Origin: Arthrobacter gengyunqii
GTDB lineage: Bacteria > Actinomycetota > Actinomycetes > Actinomycetales > Micrococcaceae
NCBI RefSeq assembly: GCF_023022985.1
Contig: NZ_CP095461.1
Coordinates: 2,976,001 to 3,040,000, forward strand
Direction of reading: 5' to 3'
Length of the DNA: 64,000 nucleotides
Positions within the stretch are counted from its first letter, which is position 1. The number at the start of each line of letters is the position of its first letter. Of this stretch, positions 38,181 through 51,584 are shown in pieces. Below the pieces are notes generated by a model. The model was not told the DNA's origin. It saw only the letters and a program-made list of their open reading frames with translations, and searched no databases. A program made the position numbers and the translations under genes.

Positions 38181-38750
38181 CTAGGCCCCGGGGAAGGACA
38201 GGAACACGGTTTCGTTCGCCCCCTGCAGCGAGATGTCGAACCGCAGTCCTCCGTCGGCTTCGCGCTCCGCGATCAGGGTGGAGCGGCGCTCCGGCGGAAG
38301 GGATGCCAGCAGCCGGTCGCGGGCCAGCGCATCTTCGTTCTCCGGGAGGTAGATCCGGGTGTGCAGCTTGTTCGTGAGTCCGCGCCCGAAGATCAGCAGT
38401 GAAATGAACGGCGCTGCCCCTTCCTCGGTGGCGCCGGGATTGACGGTGGTAAACGTGTAGTTCCCTGCTCCGTCAACGGCGGCGCGGCCCCATCCGGTGA
38501 AGGTGTAGCCGTCGCGCACCAGTGACCCCGGCTCCTGCGGAACGTTGCCGGCGGCATCAGCCTGCCAGATTTCCAGGAGGGCGTCCGGGATCGGTTCCCC
38601 GTCGCCGTCGCGCACCGTGCCGTGCAGGCGGATGGTCCCGGGCAGCCCGGGAGCCAGCAGCTGGCTGTCCCTGTCAAAGGGCAGGGCGTACCCGTAGAAC
38701 GGACCGATGGTCTGGGCCGGGGTGGGCTGGAGTTTCTGCTCGGGTGTCAC
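38181..38750 (-). CDS. pcaG: Protocatechuate 3,4-dioxygenase, alpha subunit
   Basis: Structural alpha subunit of the ring-cleaving enzyme. It is 189 residues from the GTG at 38748-38750 (MTPEQKLQPTPAQTIGPFYG); this GTG overlaps the pcaH stop (GTGA). LLEIWQADAAGN and FISLLIFGRGLTNKLHTRIY are intradiol-dioxygenase segments. It lacks the Tyr/His iron ligand set seen in PcaH, as expected. Confidence 0.93.
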   Translation of the reverse strand: MTPEQKLQPTPAQTIGPFYGYALPFDRDSQLLAPGLPGTIRLHGTVRDGDGEPIPDALLEIWQADAAGNVPQEPGSLVRDGYTFTGWGRAAVDGAGNYTFTTVNPGATEEGAAPFISLLIFGRGLTNKLHTRIYLPENEDALARDRLLASLPPERRSTLIAEREADGGLRFDISLQGANETVFLSFPGA

Positions 38751-39571
38751 TCTGCGTCCTCGTCTTCCATCCAGGTGCGGTTGCTGCCGCTGAGCACAAT
38801 GTCCCAGGTGTAGCCGGTGGCCCATTCGTGGGCTGTCACGCTGTGGTCGTAGGTGGCGACGAGCGCGTCCCGTGCCCTGGCATCGGTGATCGTTTGATAG
38901 ATCGGATCCAGGGAGAAGAGAGGATCCCCGGGGAAGTACATCTGGGTCACCAGGCGCTGCGTGAAATCCGTGCCGAACAGGGAAAAGTGGATGTGGGCCG
39001 GACGCCAGGCGTTGTAGTGGTTCTTCCAGGGATACGGTCCGGGCTTGATGGTGGTGAACTCGTAGCTGCCGTCATCAGAGGTAAGGCAGCGGCCGACGCC
39101 GGTGAAATTCGGGTCGATCGGTGCGGGGTGCTGGTCCCGCTTGTGGATGTACCGGCCTGCGGAGTTGGCCTGCCAGATTTCCACGAGCTGGTTGCGCACG
39201 GGGCGGCCGGCGCCGTCCAGGACGCGACCCTTCACGATGATGCGCTCTCCCAGCGGTTCGCCGTTGTGCTGGATGGTGAGGTCGCTTTCCAGCGCGTGGA
39301 CGTCCTGGTGCCCGAAGGCCGGGGACCAGAGCTCAATGGTCTCCGGATCCGCGTGGTGCAGGTCCTTGGTCGGATGGCGCAGGATCGAGCTCCGGTAGGG
39401 AGCGAAGTCCCGCCGCGGCTGCGTTTCCTGCGGCAGGCCGTCCTCGATGCCCTTGCGGTAGGAGGAATGAATCTCCCGAATCTCAGACGAGATTTCATCC
39501 TGGGAAGCCTGGGCGGAGTCCGGGCCCTCGATGACGTGGCTGTCCTGGAACAGGCCTTCTTCCATTTCCAT
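38747..39571 (-). CDS. pcaH: Protocatechuate 3,4-dioxygenase, beta subunit
   Basis: Non-haem Fe(III) intradiol dioxygenase that opens protocatechuate to 3-carboxy-cis,cis-muconate. The iron-ligand regions are GRYIHKRDQHPAPID and NAWRPAHIHFSLFG, holding the Tyr, Tyr, His and His ligands. I chose the ATG at 39569-39571 (274 residues, MEMEEGLFQDSHVIEG), with GGGAG 6 bases upstream; the open frame upstream lacks conserved sequence. First structural gene of the pca cluster proper. Confidence 0.94.
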   Translation of the reverse strand: MEMEEGLFQDSHVIEGPDSAQASQDEISSEIREIHSSYRKGIEDGLPQETQPRRDFAPYRSSILRHPTKDLHHADPETIELWSPAFGHQDVHALESDLTIQHNGEPLGERIIVKGRVLDGAGRPVRNQLVEIWQANSAGRYIHKRDQHPAPIDPNFTGVGRCLTSDDGSYEFTTIKPGPYPWKNHYNAWRPAHIHFSLFGTDFTQRLVTQMYFPGDPLFSLDPIYQTITDARARDALVATYDHSVTAHEWATGYTWDIVLSGSNRTWMEDEDAE

Positions 39572-39583
39572 GGTTCTCCCTTG

Positions 39584-39683
39584 TCGAATGTTCCTGATCT
39601 GCCCGTACCGCTGCTGAGCATCCCGAGAATGAAACCACCCTACTCGAATGTTCACCTAGAGTACAGGTGTTCACTATGCGAAC
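39584..39683 (-). promoter_or_regulatory. Candidate IclR operators and promoter upstream of pcaH
   Basis: Three related elements in the 112-bp gap between pobA and pcaH. These are GTTCACTATGCGAAC (39669-39683, 15-bp inverted repeat) and the identical 10-mer TCGAATGTTC at 39584-39593 and 39644-39653, each with GTTC/GAAC and TTCG/CGAA half-sites. A TACTCT -10-like box (39658-39663) has no good -35, as expected for an activated promoter. A CACCT-7-AGGTG repeat overlaps it. Confidence 0.5.
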
Positions 39684-40877
39684 TTAACTTGGCCATCCCG
39701 TGTAGCCCTCCGCCAAATAGGCGCTTCCGTGCCGGGAGGCGACGACGCCGGCCAGCTCCCCCAGGGCGCGTTTGCGCTCGAAGGGGCCTGCGTCCGCACG
39801 GGTGTGGAGCATGGAGGTCATCCAATAGGAAAAGTTCTGCGCCCGCCAGACCCGCGCCAGCGCCTGGTCGCTGTATCCATCCAGCAGGTCCTTCTCGGAA
39901 GTGGCATAGAACGATTCAATGGCTTCAAACAGAACCTGGACATCAGCCAGCGCGAGGTTCAGCCCCTTGGCCCCGGTGGGCGGCACGGTGTGCCCTGCAT
40001 CGCCGGCGAGAAACAGGCCGCCGTAGCGCAGCGGCTCACAGACATAGCTGCGGAACTTCAGCAGGGTTTTTTCGAAGATCGGGCCGCGTTTGAGCTCAAA
40101 ACCGTCGGGGCCGTCCACCCGCAGCTGGAGCTCCTCCCAGATTTGCTCCTCGGTCCAGTCGTCGGGATTCTCGGTCGGGTCGGCCTGGAAATACATCCGC
40201 TGGATGGTGTCGTTGCGCTGGCTGATCAGGGCGAATCCGCGGTCGGAATTGGCGTAAACCAGCTCAGGGGCGCTCGGCGGCGCCTCGGTGAGGATGCCGA
40301 ACCATGCGAAGGGGTACTCAATGAAGTTTTCCCGGCGCTGTTCTGCGGGAATCGCACGCCGGCAGACGCCCTGCGAGCCGTCCGCTCCCACAAGGATGTC
40401 GCAGTGGATCTCGATACCGGCACCTTCAGCATCAGTGAAGCGGATTTTGGGAGTGTCGGTGGTGAGGTCCAGGACCTCGGTGCCTGACACTGCCCACCGG
40501 ACGTCGCCGCCGTCGCGCGCCCTGGCAGCAGCAAGGTCCACGAACACCTCATTCTGCGGATAGAGCCAGACGGACTCCCCCACCAGGTCCTGGAAATCTA
40601 TCCGGTGGCTGATGCCCCCGAAGCGCAGGTCAATCCCTTCATGCCGGTGCCCGTCGGTGAGGACCCGGTTGCTGACGCCGCCGTCGGTGAGCATCTTCAC
40701 CGAACCATGCTCCAGGATGCCGGCGCGGTGAGTAGTGCGGATGGTCTCGTAGTCCCGCTTCTCCACCACGATGCTCTCGATGCCTGCTCCCGCCAGCAGA
40801 TGCGAGAGCATCAGTCCCGCGGGACCGCCGCCCACAATGCCGACCTTGGTTTTCAGAACGGTGCGCGCTGCGCCCAT
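39684..40877 (-). CDS. pobA: 4-hydroxybenzoate 3-monooxygenase
   Basis: FAD-dependent hydroxylase making protocatechuate from 4-hydroxybenzoate with NAD(P)H and O2. It is 397 residues, with the Rossmann motif VGIVGGGPAGLMLSHLL, the DG motif DILVGADGSQGVCRR and the GD motif FLAGDAGHTVPPTGAKGLNL. Length and sequence match PobA-type rather than other FAD monooxygenases. The Shine-Dalgarno AAGGAG is 7 bases upstream. Lies 112 bp upstream of pcaH. Confidence 0.93.
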   Translation of the reverse strand: MGAARTVLKTKVGIVGGGPAGLMLSHLLAGAGIESIVVEKRDYETIRTTHRAGILEHGSVKMLTDGGVSNRVLTDGHRHEGIDLRFGGISHRIDFQDLVGESVWLYPQNEVFVDLAAARARDGGDVRWAVSGTEVLDLTTDTPKIRFTDAEGAGIEIHCDILVGADGSQGVCRRAIPAEQRRENFIEYPFAWFGILTEAPPSAPELVYANSDRGFALISQRNDTIQRMYFQADPTENPDDWTEEQIWEELQLRVDGPDGFELKRGPIFEKTLLKFRSYVCEPLRYGGLFLAGDAGHTVPPTGAKGLNLALADVQVLFEAIESFYATSEKDLLDGYSDQALARVWRAQNFSYWMTSMLHTRADAGPFERKRALGELAGVVASRHGSAYLAEGYTGWPS

Positions 40878-40956
40878 GCGGTACTCCTTGACAGCTGTTG
40901 CAGGTATAACGTGCCTCCAGTGTGGTCCGGATCACCCGATGGCAGCCAAGCGATTC

Positions 40957-41730
40957 TCATTGAATGGGAAAGCAGACCTCCGGCTTTGCGCCCAGGCCGC
41001 GGGAGATCCCGCGTGCCGCCGTCATCAGTGCCGGGACCGTAGCCGCGGGATTTTCGGACCCGGTGGGAACCACCACCCCAATGGCGGCGGCGGCGGACCC
41101 GGACGCGTCGAAAATCGGCACCGCGATGCCCGTGGTCTCGGCAACGACGGTTCCGGGAAGGCTCGCGAAACCGGACTGCCGCATGTGGGCCCACTGCCGC
41201 CGCAGATCCTCCGCAGCGGGCCGGTCAATGCCTGAGGACTGCTCTGCACGGGCCAGGAAGGCAGCCTGCACGTGGTGGGGCGAGTGTGCCATCAGAACCA
41301 TTCCGGAAGAGGAAACGTGCAGCGGCAGCCGGCCAGCCACCTTGGCGTGGTTCAGGACGGAACCTCGGCTGGAAAGCCGTTCGATGAAAAGCACCTCGTC
41401 ATCCTGGAGCACCGACAGCTGGGTGTGCTGGCGGACCACGGCTTGGAGATCCTCCATGAAGGGCATGGCAACGGATTTGAGGTCCAGGGCGGCCGAGCTG
41501 CGGCTGGCCAGTTCCCACAGGCGCAGTCCCAGCCGGATTTCTCCGCTGCGGTCGCGCTGCAGCAGCCCGTGCCCCGCGAGTTCCGCCACCAGGCGGTGGG
41601 TCGTGGACAGCGGGAGGTTCGCCCGGCGTGCCAGCGCTGCCACAGGCAGTGAAGGGCGGGTTTCATCGAAGGCACTGATGATTCGCACGATCCGGCTGGT
41701 CATCGTGTCTCCCGAGCGGGAATTGGCCAT
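40957..41730 (-). CDS. IclR-family transcriptional regulator (second, pobA-linked)
   Basis: Winged-helix regulator with VAALARRANLPLSTTHRLVA and an effector domain ending in TGIAVPIFDASGSAAAAIGV. I chose the ATG at 41728-41730 (257 residues, MANSRSGDTMTSRIVRIISA) because IclR proteins usually have a short lead before R(x)VRI; the ATG at 41701-41703 has a better Shine-Dalgarno (GGGAG) and is the alternative. It lies 79 bp upstream of pobA, same strand, so it probably regulates pobA or the cluster. The effector is unknown. Confidence 0.85.
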   Translation of the reverse strand: MANSRSGDTMTSRIVRIISAFDETRPSLPVAALARRANLPLSTTHRLVAELAGHGLLQRDRSGEIRLGLRLWELASRSSAALDLKSVAMPFMEDLQAVVRQHTQLSVLQDDEVLFIERLSSRGSVLNHAKVAGRLPLHVSSSGMVLMAHSPHHVQAAFLARAEQSSGIDRPAAEDLRRQWAHMRQSGFASLPGTVVAETTGIAVPIFDASGSAAAAIGVVVPTGSENPAATVPALMTAARGISRGLGAKPEVCFPIQ

Positions 41731-41753
41731 TCCCAGAGTCTGGCACAAACGCG

Positions 41754-41785
41754 AAAGGTCCCGCACCAAACGGTGCGGGACCTTT
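41754..41785 (-). terminator. Terminator of rpoBC
   Basis: Perfect 14-bp stem AAAGGTCCCGCACC / GGTGCGGGACCTTT with a GTTT loop, 43 bp after the rpoC stop. On the minus strand TTTCGCGTTT follows. It lies immediately upstream of the IclR gene, leaving almost no room for a separate promoter. Confidence 0.8.
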
Positions 41786-41827
41786 CCTTACTGCGGCATG
41801 CCGTGTGGCGGGCCGCAGCGTTGCAGG

Positions 41828-45718
<3,891 letters not shown>

Positions 45719-45781
45719 GGGTCCCTGTTCTCTCTTGTTCTCTAAATCTGAATGTCTCGGGTACGGGAAGGGGCTGCCGGA

Positions 45782-45807
45782 GGCCGGCCCGCGCAGGCGG
45801 GCCGGCC
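45782..45807 (-). other. Strong hairpin between rpoB and rpoC
   Basis: An 11-bp all-GC stem (GGCCGGCCCGC / GCGGGCCGGCC) with a four-base loop, just after the rpoB stop. No T-run. Candidate RNA-processing or partial termination site that could shift the rpoB:rpoC mRNA ratio; untested. Confidence 0.4.
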
Positions 45808-45814
45808 GGCTCGA

Positions 45815-48800
45815 CTAAACCTCTTCTACGGAGCTGGGCTCTGCGCGGGACAGATCGATACCCAGTTCTTCCGCGGCCCGGAAGACTTCTTCATCCGAGT
45901 CACGCATTTCAATCGTGTTGCCCTCGGTGGAGAGTACTTCCACATTCAGGCAGAGCGACTGCATTTCCTTGATGAGCACCTTGAAGGACTCCGGAACACC
46001 CGGCTCCGGGATGTTCTCGCCCTTGACGATGGCTTCGTAGACCTTCACGCGGCCATGGATGTCATCGGACTTGATCGTGAGCAGTTCCTGCAGCGTGTAG
46101 GCGGCGCCGTACGCTTCCAGGGCCCAGACTTCCATTTCACCGAAGCGCTGGCCACCGAACTGTGCCTTACCACCCAGCGGCTGCTGCGTGATCATGGAGT
46201 ACGGGCCGGTGGAGCGTGCGTGGATCTTGTCGTCAACAAGGTGGTGCAGCTTCAGGATGTACATGTAGCCCACGGAGATGGGCTCCGGGAACGGCTGGCC
46301 GGAGCGGCCGTCGTACATCTTTGCCTTGCCGGAAGCACCGATCAGGCGGTTGCCGTCACGGGTCACGTTGGTGGAATCGAGCAGTCCGGTGATTTCATCT
46401 TCACTGGCACCGTCGAACACCGGGGTGGCGACCGTGGTGGGACCGGATTCGCGCGGCAATTCCGGCAGGTTCTTGACCCAGTCGGGGTTACCGTCGATCT
46501 TCCAGCCCTGCTTGGCGGCCCAGCCCAGGTGGATTTCCAGGACCTGGCCGACGTTCATTCGACCCGGAACACCCAGCGGGTTCAGGACGATGTCCACGGG
46601 GGTGCCGTCTTCCATGAACGGCATGTCCTCGATCGGCAGGATCTTGGAGATGACGCCCTTGTTGCCGTGGCGGCCGGCCAGCTTGTCGCCGTCCGTGATC
46701 TTGCGCTTGTGCGCCACGTAGACACGGACCAGCTGGTTCACGCCCGGGGGCAGCTCGTCGTCGTTGTCACGGTCGAAGATGCGGACGCCGATGACGGTGC
46801 CGGACTCGCCGTGGGGAACCTTCAGGGAAGTGTCGCGGACTTCGCGGCTCTTCTCACCGAAGATGGCGCGCAGCAGGCGCTCTTCCGGGGTCAGTTCCGT
46901 TTCACCCTTGGGGGTGACGCGGCCAACCAGGATGTCGCCGGCTTCAACCTCGGCACCAATGTGGATGATGCCGCGCTCGTCCAGCTGGGAGAGCACTTCC
47001 TCGGACACGTTGGGGATGTCACGGGTGATTTCCTCGGCACCAAGCTTGGTGTCGCGGGCATCGACTTCGTGCTCCTCGATGTGGATGGAGGTCAGGACGT
47101 CGTCGGAGACCATGCGCTGCGAGAGGATGATGGCATCTTCGTAGTTGTGGCCTTCCCATGACATGAATGCCACGAGCAGGTTCTTACCCAGAGCCAGTTC
47201 GCCCTGGTCCGTGGAGGGACCGTCGGCGATGATGCTGTTTACCTCGACGCGTGCGCCTTCGGAGACCAGTACCCGCTGGTTGTACGCGTTGCCCTGGTTG
47301 GAGCGCGCGAACTTCATGATCGGGTAGTTGGACTCGGTGCCGTCGTCGTTCATGACGGTAACGAGTTCAGCGGAGACCTCGGTGACGACACCGGGCTTGA
47401 CGGCGGTAACGGAGTCACCGGCGTCAACGGCAGCGTACTTCTCCATGCCGGTACCCACAACGGGGCGCTCGGAACGGAGCAGCGGCACGGCCTGGCGCTG
47501 CATGTTCGCACCCATGAGGGCGCGGTTGGCGTCATCGTGTTCCAGGAACGGAATCAGGGCCGTGGCCACCGACACCATCTGGCGCGGGGAAACGTCCATG
47601 TATTCCACACCGTTGGGCTCAACGAGAACCGGCTCGCCGGAACCGCCGCGGGCACGGACGAGGACGAGGTCCTCGGCGAAGTGCTGGTCTTCGCGCAGCG
47701 GAGCGTTTGCCTGGGCAATGGTGCGCTCAACTTCGTCGTCGGCGGTCAGGTAATCAACCTGGTCGGTGACAACGCCGTCGATGACCTTGCGGTACGGGGT
47801 TTCGATGAAACCGAACGCGTTGATCCGGGCGTAGGACGCCAGCGAACCGATGAGGCCAATGTTCGGGCCTTCAGGGGTTTCGATGGGGCACATACGGCCG
47901 TAGTGCGAGGGGTGAACGTCTCGGACTTCCATGCCTGCACGGTCACGGGACAGACCACCCGGGCCCAGCGCGGACAGGCGGCGCTTGTGCGTCAGTCCGG
48001 CGAGCGGGTTGTTCTGGTCCATGAACTGCGAGAGCTGGGAGGTTCCGAAGAACTCCTTGATCGCTGCCACGACGGGGCGGATGTTGATCAGCGTCTGCGG
48101 CGTGATGGCCTCGACGTCCTGGGTGGTCATGCGCTCACGGACAACGCGCTCCATGCGGGACAGGCCCGTACGGATCTGGTTTTCAATGAGTTCGCCGACG
48201 GCGCGGATACGGCGGTTGCCGAAGTGGTCGATGTCATCAACCTCAACGCGGATGTCAACATCCTCGCCGTTGCGCTTGCCCGGGACGGTCTTCTCGCCGG
48301 CGTGCAGGGCAACGAGGAACTTGATCATGGCAACGATGTCATCGTTGTTCAGGACCGAAGCGTCGGAATCCGTCAGCGGCTTGTCGATGCCCAGCTTGCG
48401 GTTGATCTTGTAGCGGCCAACCTTGGCCAGATCGTAGCGCTTGGGGTTGAAGTACAGGTTGTCCAGCAGGGTCTGGGCAGCCTCGACCGTGGGCGGCTCG
48501 CCCGGACGGAGCTTGCGGTAGATGTCCAGCAGGGCATCTTCGCGGGTTTCCGTGGGGTCCTTCTCCAGGGTGGCACGGATGGAGTCATACTCGCCGAAGG
48601 TTTCCAGGATCTGGCCTTCGGTCCAGCCCAGTGCCTTGAGCAGCACGGTGACGGACTGCTTGCGCTTGCGGTCCAGGCGGACACCCACCTGGTCGCGCTT
48701 GTCGATTTCCAGTTCGAACCATGCACCGCGGGAAGGAATGATCTTCGCGGTGTAGATGTCCTTGTCACTGGTCTTGTCGGCGGTGCGCTCAAAGTAGGCG

Positions 48801-49315
48801 CCCGGTGAACGGACCAGCTGGGAAACCACGACACGCTCGGTGCCGTTGATGACGAACGTTCCCTTGTCTGTCATGAGGGGGAAGTCGCCCATGAACACGG
48901 TCTGCTGCTTGATTTCGCCCGTGTTGTTGTTCATGAATTCGGCTTTAACGTACAGAGGAGCCGAGTACGTGGCGTCCCGGTCCTTGCACTCAGCCATGGT
49001 GTACTTCGGGTCGGCAAACTCCGGCTCCGAGAAGCTCAGGGACATGGTGCCCTGGAAGTCCTCGATCGGGGAGATTTCCTCGAAGATGTCGGCCAGGCCG
49101 GAGGTGGTGGCAATGCCCTGTTCCCCGGTCTGCTTGGCCTCTTCTACGCGCGCTTTCCAGCGCTCGTTGCCGACAAGCCAGTCAAAGCTGTCGGTCTGCA
49201 GGGCAAGAAGATTGGGAACATCAAGCGGTTCGTGAATCTTTGCGAATGAAATCCGGGGAGCGATGTTCTCCGGGATGTTAGCGGTTGCATTATTAGAGGT
49301 GCTCGAGGCGACCAA
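45815..49315 (-). CDS. rpoB: DNA-directed RNA polymerase subunit beta
   Basis: Forms with beta' the RNA polymerase catalytic channel and binds rifampicin. I chose the TTG at 49313-49315 ([20 protein letters not shown], 1,166 residues), with AAGGA 6 bases upstream; the GTG five codons earlier is weaker. The rifampicin cluster region [28 protein letters not shown] is wild-type at the usual resistance positions. The 490-bp upstream gap carries its leader and a candidate promoter. Confidence 0.96.
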   Translation of the reverse strand: MVASSTSNNATANIPENIAPRISFAKIHEPLDVPNLLALQTDSFDWLVGNERWKARVEEAKQTGEQGIATTSGLADIFEEISPIEDFQGTMSLSFSEPEFADPKYTMAECKDRDATYSAPLYVKAEFMNNNTGEIKQQTVFMGDFPLMTDKGTFVINGTERVVVSQLVRSPGAYFERTADKTSDKDIYTAKIIPSRGAWFELEIDKRDQVGVRLDRKRKQSVTVLLKALGWTEGQILETFGEYDSIRATLEKDPTETREDALLDIYRKLRPGEPPTVEAAQTLLDNLYFNPKRYDLAKVGRYKINRKLGIDKPLTDSDASVLNNDDIVAMIKFLVALHAGEKTVPGKRNGEDVDIRVEVDDIDHFGNRRIRAVGELIENQIRTGLSRMERVVRERMTTQDVEAITPQTLINIRPVVAAIKEFFGTSQLSQFMDQNNPLAGLTHKRRLSALGPGGLSRDRAGMEVRDVHPSHYGRMCPIETPEGPNIGLIGSLASYARINAFGFIETPYRKVIDGVVTDQVDYLTADDEVERTIAQANAPLREDQHFAEDLVLVRARGGSGEPVLVEPNGVEYMDVSPRQMVSVATALIPFLEHDDANRALMGANMQRQAVPLLRSERPVVGTGMEKYAAVDAGDSVTAVKPGVVTEVSAELVTVMNDDGTESNYPIMKFARSNQGNAYNQRVLVSEGARVEVNSIIADGPSTDQGELALGKNLLVAFMSWEGHNYEDAIILSQRMVSDDVLTSIHIEEHEVDARDTKLGAEEITRDIPNVSEEVLSQLDERGIIHIGAEVEAGDILVGRVTPKGETELTPEERLLRAIFGEKSREVRDTSLKVPHGESGTVIGVRIFDRDNDDELPPGVNQLVRVYVAHKRKITDGDKLAGRHGNKGVISKILPIEDMPFMEDGTPVDIVLNPLGVPGRMNVGQVLEIHLGWAAKQGWKIDGNPDWVKNLPELPRESGPTTVATPVFDGASEDEITGLLDSTNVTRDGNRLIGASGKAKMYDGRSGQPFPEPISVGYMYILKLHHLVDDKIHARSTGPYSMITQQPLGGKAQFGGQRFGEMEVWALEAYGAAYTLQELLTIKSDDIHGRVKVYEAIVKGENIPEPGVPESFKVLIKEMQSLCLNVEVLSTEGNTIEMRDSDEEVFRAAEELGIDLSRAEPSSVEEV

Positions 49316-49806
49316 GAGGGATCCTTCCACAGACCTTCAGGCGTGTTTCGCGCCTCCTTCTCTGCACAGAACGGACCTGGTCCGCGTGCGTCCTTGCATC
49401 CGGCCGGGCGCGCAAAACGCTGCCTGGCACAGGACGAAGCCCACCGCTATATGAAGGCTGAAGGTTAAGAGAGGGAAGCAAATATCCACTATAGGGCATT
49501 GTGGGCAGACAAGTCTACCCGGTCCCAGAACCCTGCGTGGCTCAACCCGCCGGACAAAGCTGGAAACCATCTTCCAGCCGGCCGCTTATGCGGGGAGCTA
49601 CAGGCAACACCGGCGCACCGCTGACGCATCGGATACAGATACCTTACCGCACGTCACCCCAATTGCGTGCGCCGGGGCCGGACCCGCCCCGAAGGGCACT
49701 GTGACTCTTCTCTCTCCCGCCGTGGTCTTTGGCGTACCCTTGTTCAAGCGTGGTCAGCATCACGGGCCAACGCGCAGATTTCGACGACGAAAGTGACTAT
49801 TCCGCC
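49316..49806. promoter_or_regulatory. rpoB leader / thiolase divergent region with candidate rpoBC promoter (49488-49517)
   Basis: A 491-bp gap without a gene I can support; rpoB reads left and the thiolase right. On the minus strand TAGACT, 18 bases, TATAGT at 49488-49517 is a plausible promoter for rpoBC, giving a leader of about 165 nt. I could not find a convincing promoter for the thiolase. Confidence 0.45.
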
Positions 49807-51024
49807 ATGAGCAACCGTCCAGACCAAGCCGCAGCCATGACCGAGGTGGTCATTGTGGGCGGCGCACGCACACCGCAGGGCCGCCTGAACGGGCAGCTCG
49901 CCCCCTTTACAGCCGTTGAACTGGGAGCGTTCGCCATAGCCGGCGCACTGGAGAAGGCGCGCGTACCGGCCGCCGACGTCCACGCAGTCATCATGGGTCA
50001 TGTGGTGCAGGCAGGCAGCGGGCAGAACCCTGCGCGGCAGTCCTCCATCAAGGCGGGCATCGGCTGGGATGTCCCCACGGTCACCCTCAACAAGGTCTGC
50101 CTCTCCGGCCTGGCCGCGGTCATCGACGCCGCCCGGCTGATCCGCGGAGGCGAAGCCACGGTGGTGGTGGCCGGCGGCCAGGAATCCATGACCAACGGCC
50201 CTCACCTGTTGCCGGGCTCCCGTCAGGGATGGAACTACGGCAACATCAGCGCGCTGGATTCAGTGGCCCACGACGGACTGACCGACGCTTTTGACCATGA
50301 CTCCATGGGCATCTCGACCGAACGCGGCAACACCAAACTGGCCATCAAGCGGCTGGAACAGGACGAAGTGGCCGCGGCTTCACACCGGCGCGCTGCCGCA
50401 GCCATGGCATCCGGCGTGTTCGACGCCGAGATTGTGCCCGTCACTGTTCCGCAGCGCCGGGGCGAGCCGCTCATCCTCACGGCCGACGAGGGTGTCCGCC
50501 CTGCCACGACAACCGAAACGCTGGCCGGCCTGCGCCCTGCCTTTGATCCCGAAGGGACCATCACCGCCGGCAATTCATCACCGCTCTCCGACGGAGCCGC
50601 AGCACTGATTCTCACCACCCGTGCCTACGCGCAGGACAACGGCCTCGACATCCTGGCAGTGGTCGGCGCCCCGGGGCAGGTTGCCGGACCTGACAATACT
50701 CTTCACTCGCAGCCCTCCAACGCCATTTTTGCCGCGCTGGACCGGGCTGGATGGACCACCTCGGACCTGGACTTCATTGAGATCAACGAAGCCTTCGGGG
50801 CGGTTGCCGTGCAGTCGCTGAATGAGCTGGGCATGGATCTGGAGCAGTGCAACCTGTACGGCGGAGCCATTGCGCTTGGACACCCGATCGGTGCCTCCGG
50901 TGCCCGGCTGGCGCTTACTGCGGCATTCGAGCTGCAGCGCCGCGGTACCGGCAAGGCTGCTGTTGCCCTGTGCGGCGGCGGCGGACAGGGGGAAGCACTG
51001 CTGCTGTTCCGCGACGAGGCCTGA
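49807..51024 (+). CDS. Acetyl-CoA acetyltransferase / thiolase
   Basis: Thiolase that condenses or splits acetoacetyl-CoA (or longer 3-ketoacyl-CoA). It is 405 residues from the ATG at 49807. Catalytic Cys98 is in LNKVCLSGLAAV, with His in ALGHPIGASGAR and Cys in LCGGGGQG. Another ATG ten codons later would start MTEVVIVGGARTP. It lies on the plus strand between rplL and rpoB, facing rplL, so the rplJL-rpoBC block is split here. A shared terminator ends both sides. Confidence 0.92.
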   Translation: MSNRPDQAAAMTEVVIVGGARTPQGRLNGQLAPFTAVELGAFAIAGALEKARVPAADVHAVIMGHVVQAGSGQNPARQSSIKAGIGWDVPTVTLNKVCLSGLAAVIDAARLIRGGEATVVVAGGQESMTNGPHLLPGSRQGWNYGNISALDSVAHDGLTDAFDHDSMGISTERGNTKLAIKRLEQDEVAAASHRRAAAAMASGVFDAEIVPVTVPQRRGEPLILTADEGVRPATTTETLAGLRPAFDPEGTITAGNSSPLSDGAAALILTTRAYAQDNGLDILAVVGAPGQVAGPDNTLHSQPSNAIFAALDRAGWTTSDLDFIEINEAFGAVAVQSLNELGMDLEQCNLYGGAIALGHPIGASGARLALTAAFELQRRGTGKAAVALCGGGGQGEALLLFRDEA

Positions 51025-51065
51025 TAAGTCTCTGTCCCGCCCGGGATGCTCAGCACTTAAGCCGG

Positions 51066-51095
51066 AAAGACCCCGTCCCAAGGGACGGGGTCTTT
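51066..51095. terminator. Bidirectional terminator between the thiolase and rplL
   Basis: Perfect 14-bp stem AAAGACCCCGTCCC / GGGACGGGGTCTTT with a two-base loop. A-run and T-run are on opposite ends, so it can end both the plus-strand thiolase and the minus-strand rplJ-rplL transcript. Confidence 0.85.
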
Positions 51096-51131
51096 CTGGC
51101 AGCGCGGCCGAAGCCGCGGAGGGAAAATCTA

Positions 51132-51506
51132 CTACTTGACGGTAACCGTGGCGCCGGCAGCCTCGAGGGCTTCCTTTGCCTTCTCTGCGGCTTCCTTCGT
51201 AGCGCCTTCCAGGACAGCCTTCGGGGCGCTGTCTACAACGTCCTTGGCTTCCTTCAGGCCCAGGGAAGTCAGGGCACGAACTTCCTTGATGACTGCGATC
51301 TTCTTGTCGCCGGCAGCTTCGAGGATGACGTCGAATTCAGTCTTCTCGTCCTCGGCCTCGGCAGCACCGGCGGCGGGACCGGCAACTGCAACAGCAGCAG
51401 CGGTAACGTCGAAGGTCTCTTCGAAGAGCTTCACGAAGTCGGAGAGCTCGATGATGGACAGTTCCTTGAAGGCTTCAATGAGCTCTTCGTTGGTCAGCTT
51501 CGCCAT
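51132..51506 (-). CDS. rplL: 50S ribosomal protein L7/L12 (bL12)
   Basis: Flexible stalk protein that recruits translational GTPases. It is 124 residues: N-terminal dimerisation helix ([20 protein letters not shown]), Ala/Gly hinge ([15 protein letters not shown]) and C-terminal factor-binding domain with [20 protein letters not shown]. Lies 78 bp after rplJ and before the shared terminator. Confidence 0.97.
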   Translation of the reverse strand: MAKLTNEELIEAFKELSIIELSDFVKLFEETFDVTAAAVAVAGPAAGAAEAEDEKTEFDVILEAAGDKKIAVIKEVRALTSLGLKEAKDVVDSAPKAVLEGATKEAAEKAKEALEAAGATVTVK

Positions 51507-51584
51507 GGTGTGGCGTCCTTCCTATAAGTGGTGCGCGGGCACCTTAGTGGTGCGTCGGCACCGGAGTGTGGATTGGAAGAGCGA

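Noticed and set aside
45782-45807. Terminator between rpoB and rpoC
   Set aside because: Stem is strong but there is no T-run and the genes are expected to be cotranscribed; kept as a hairpin only.
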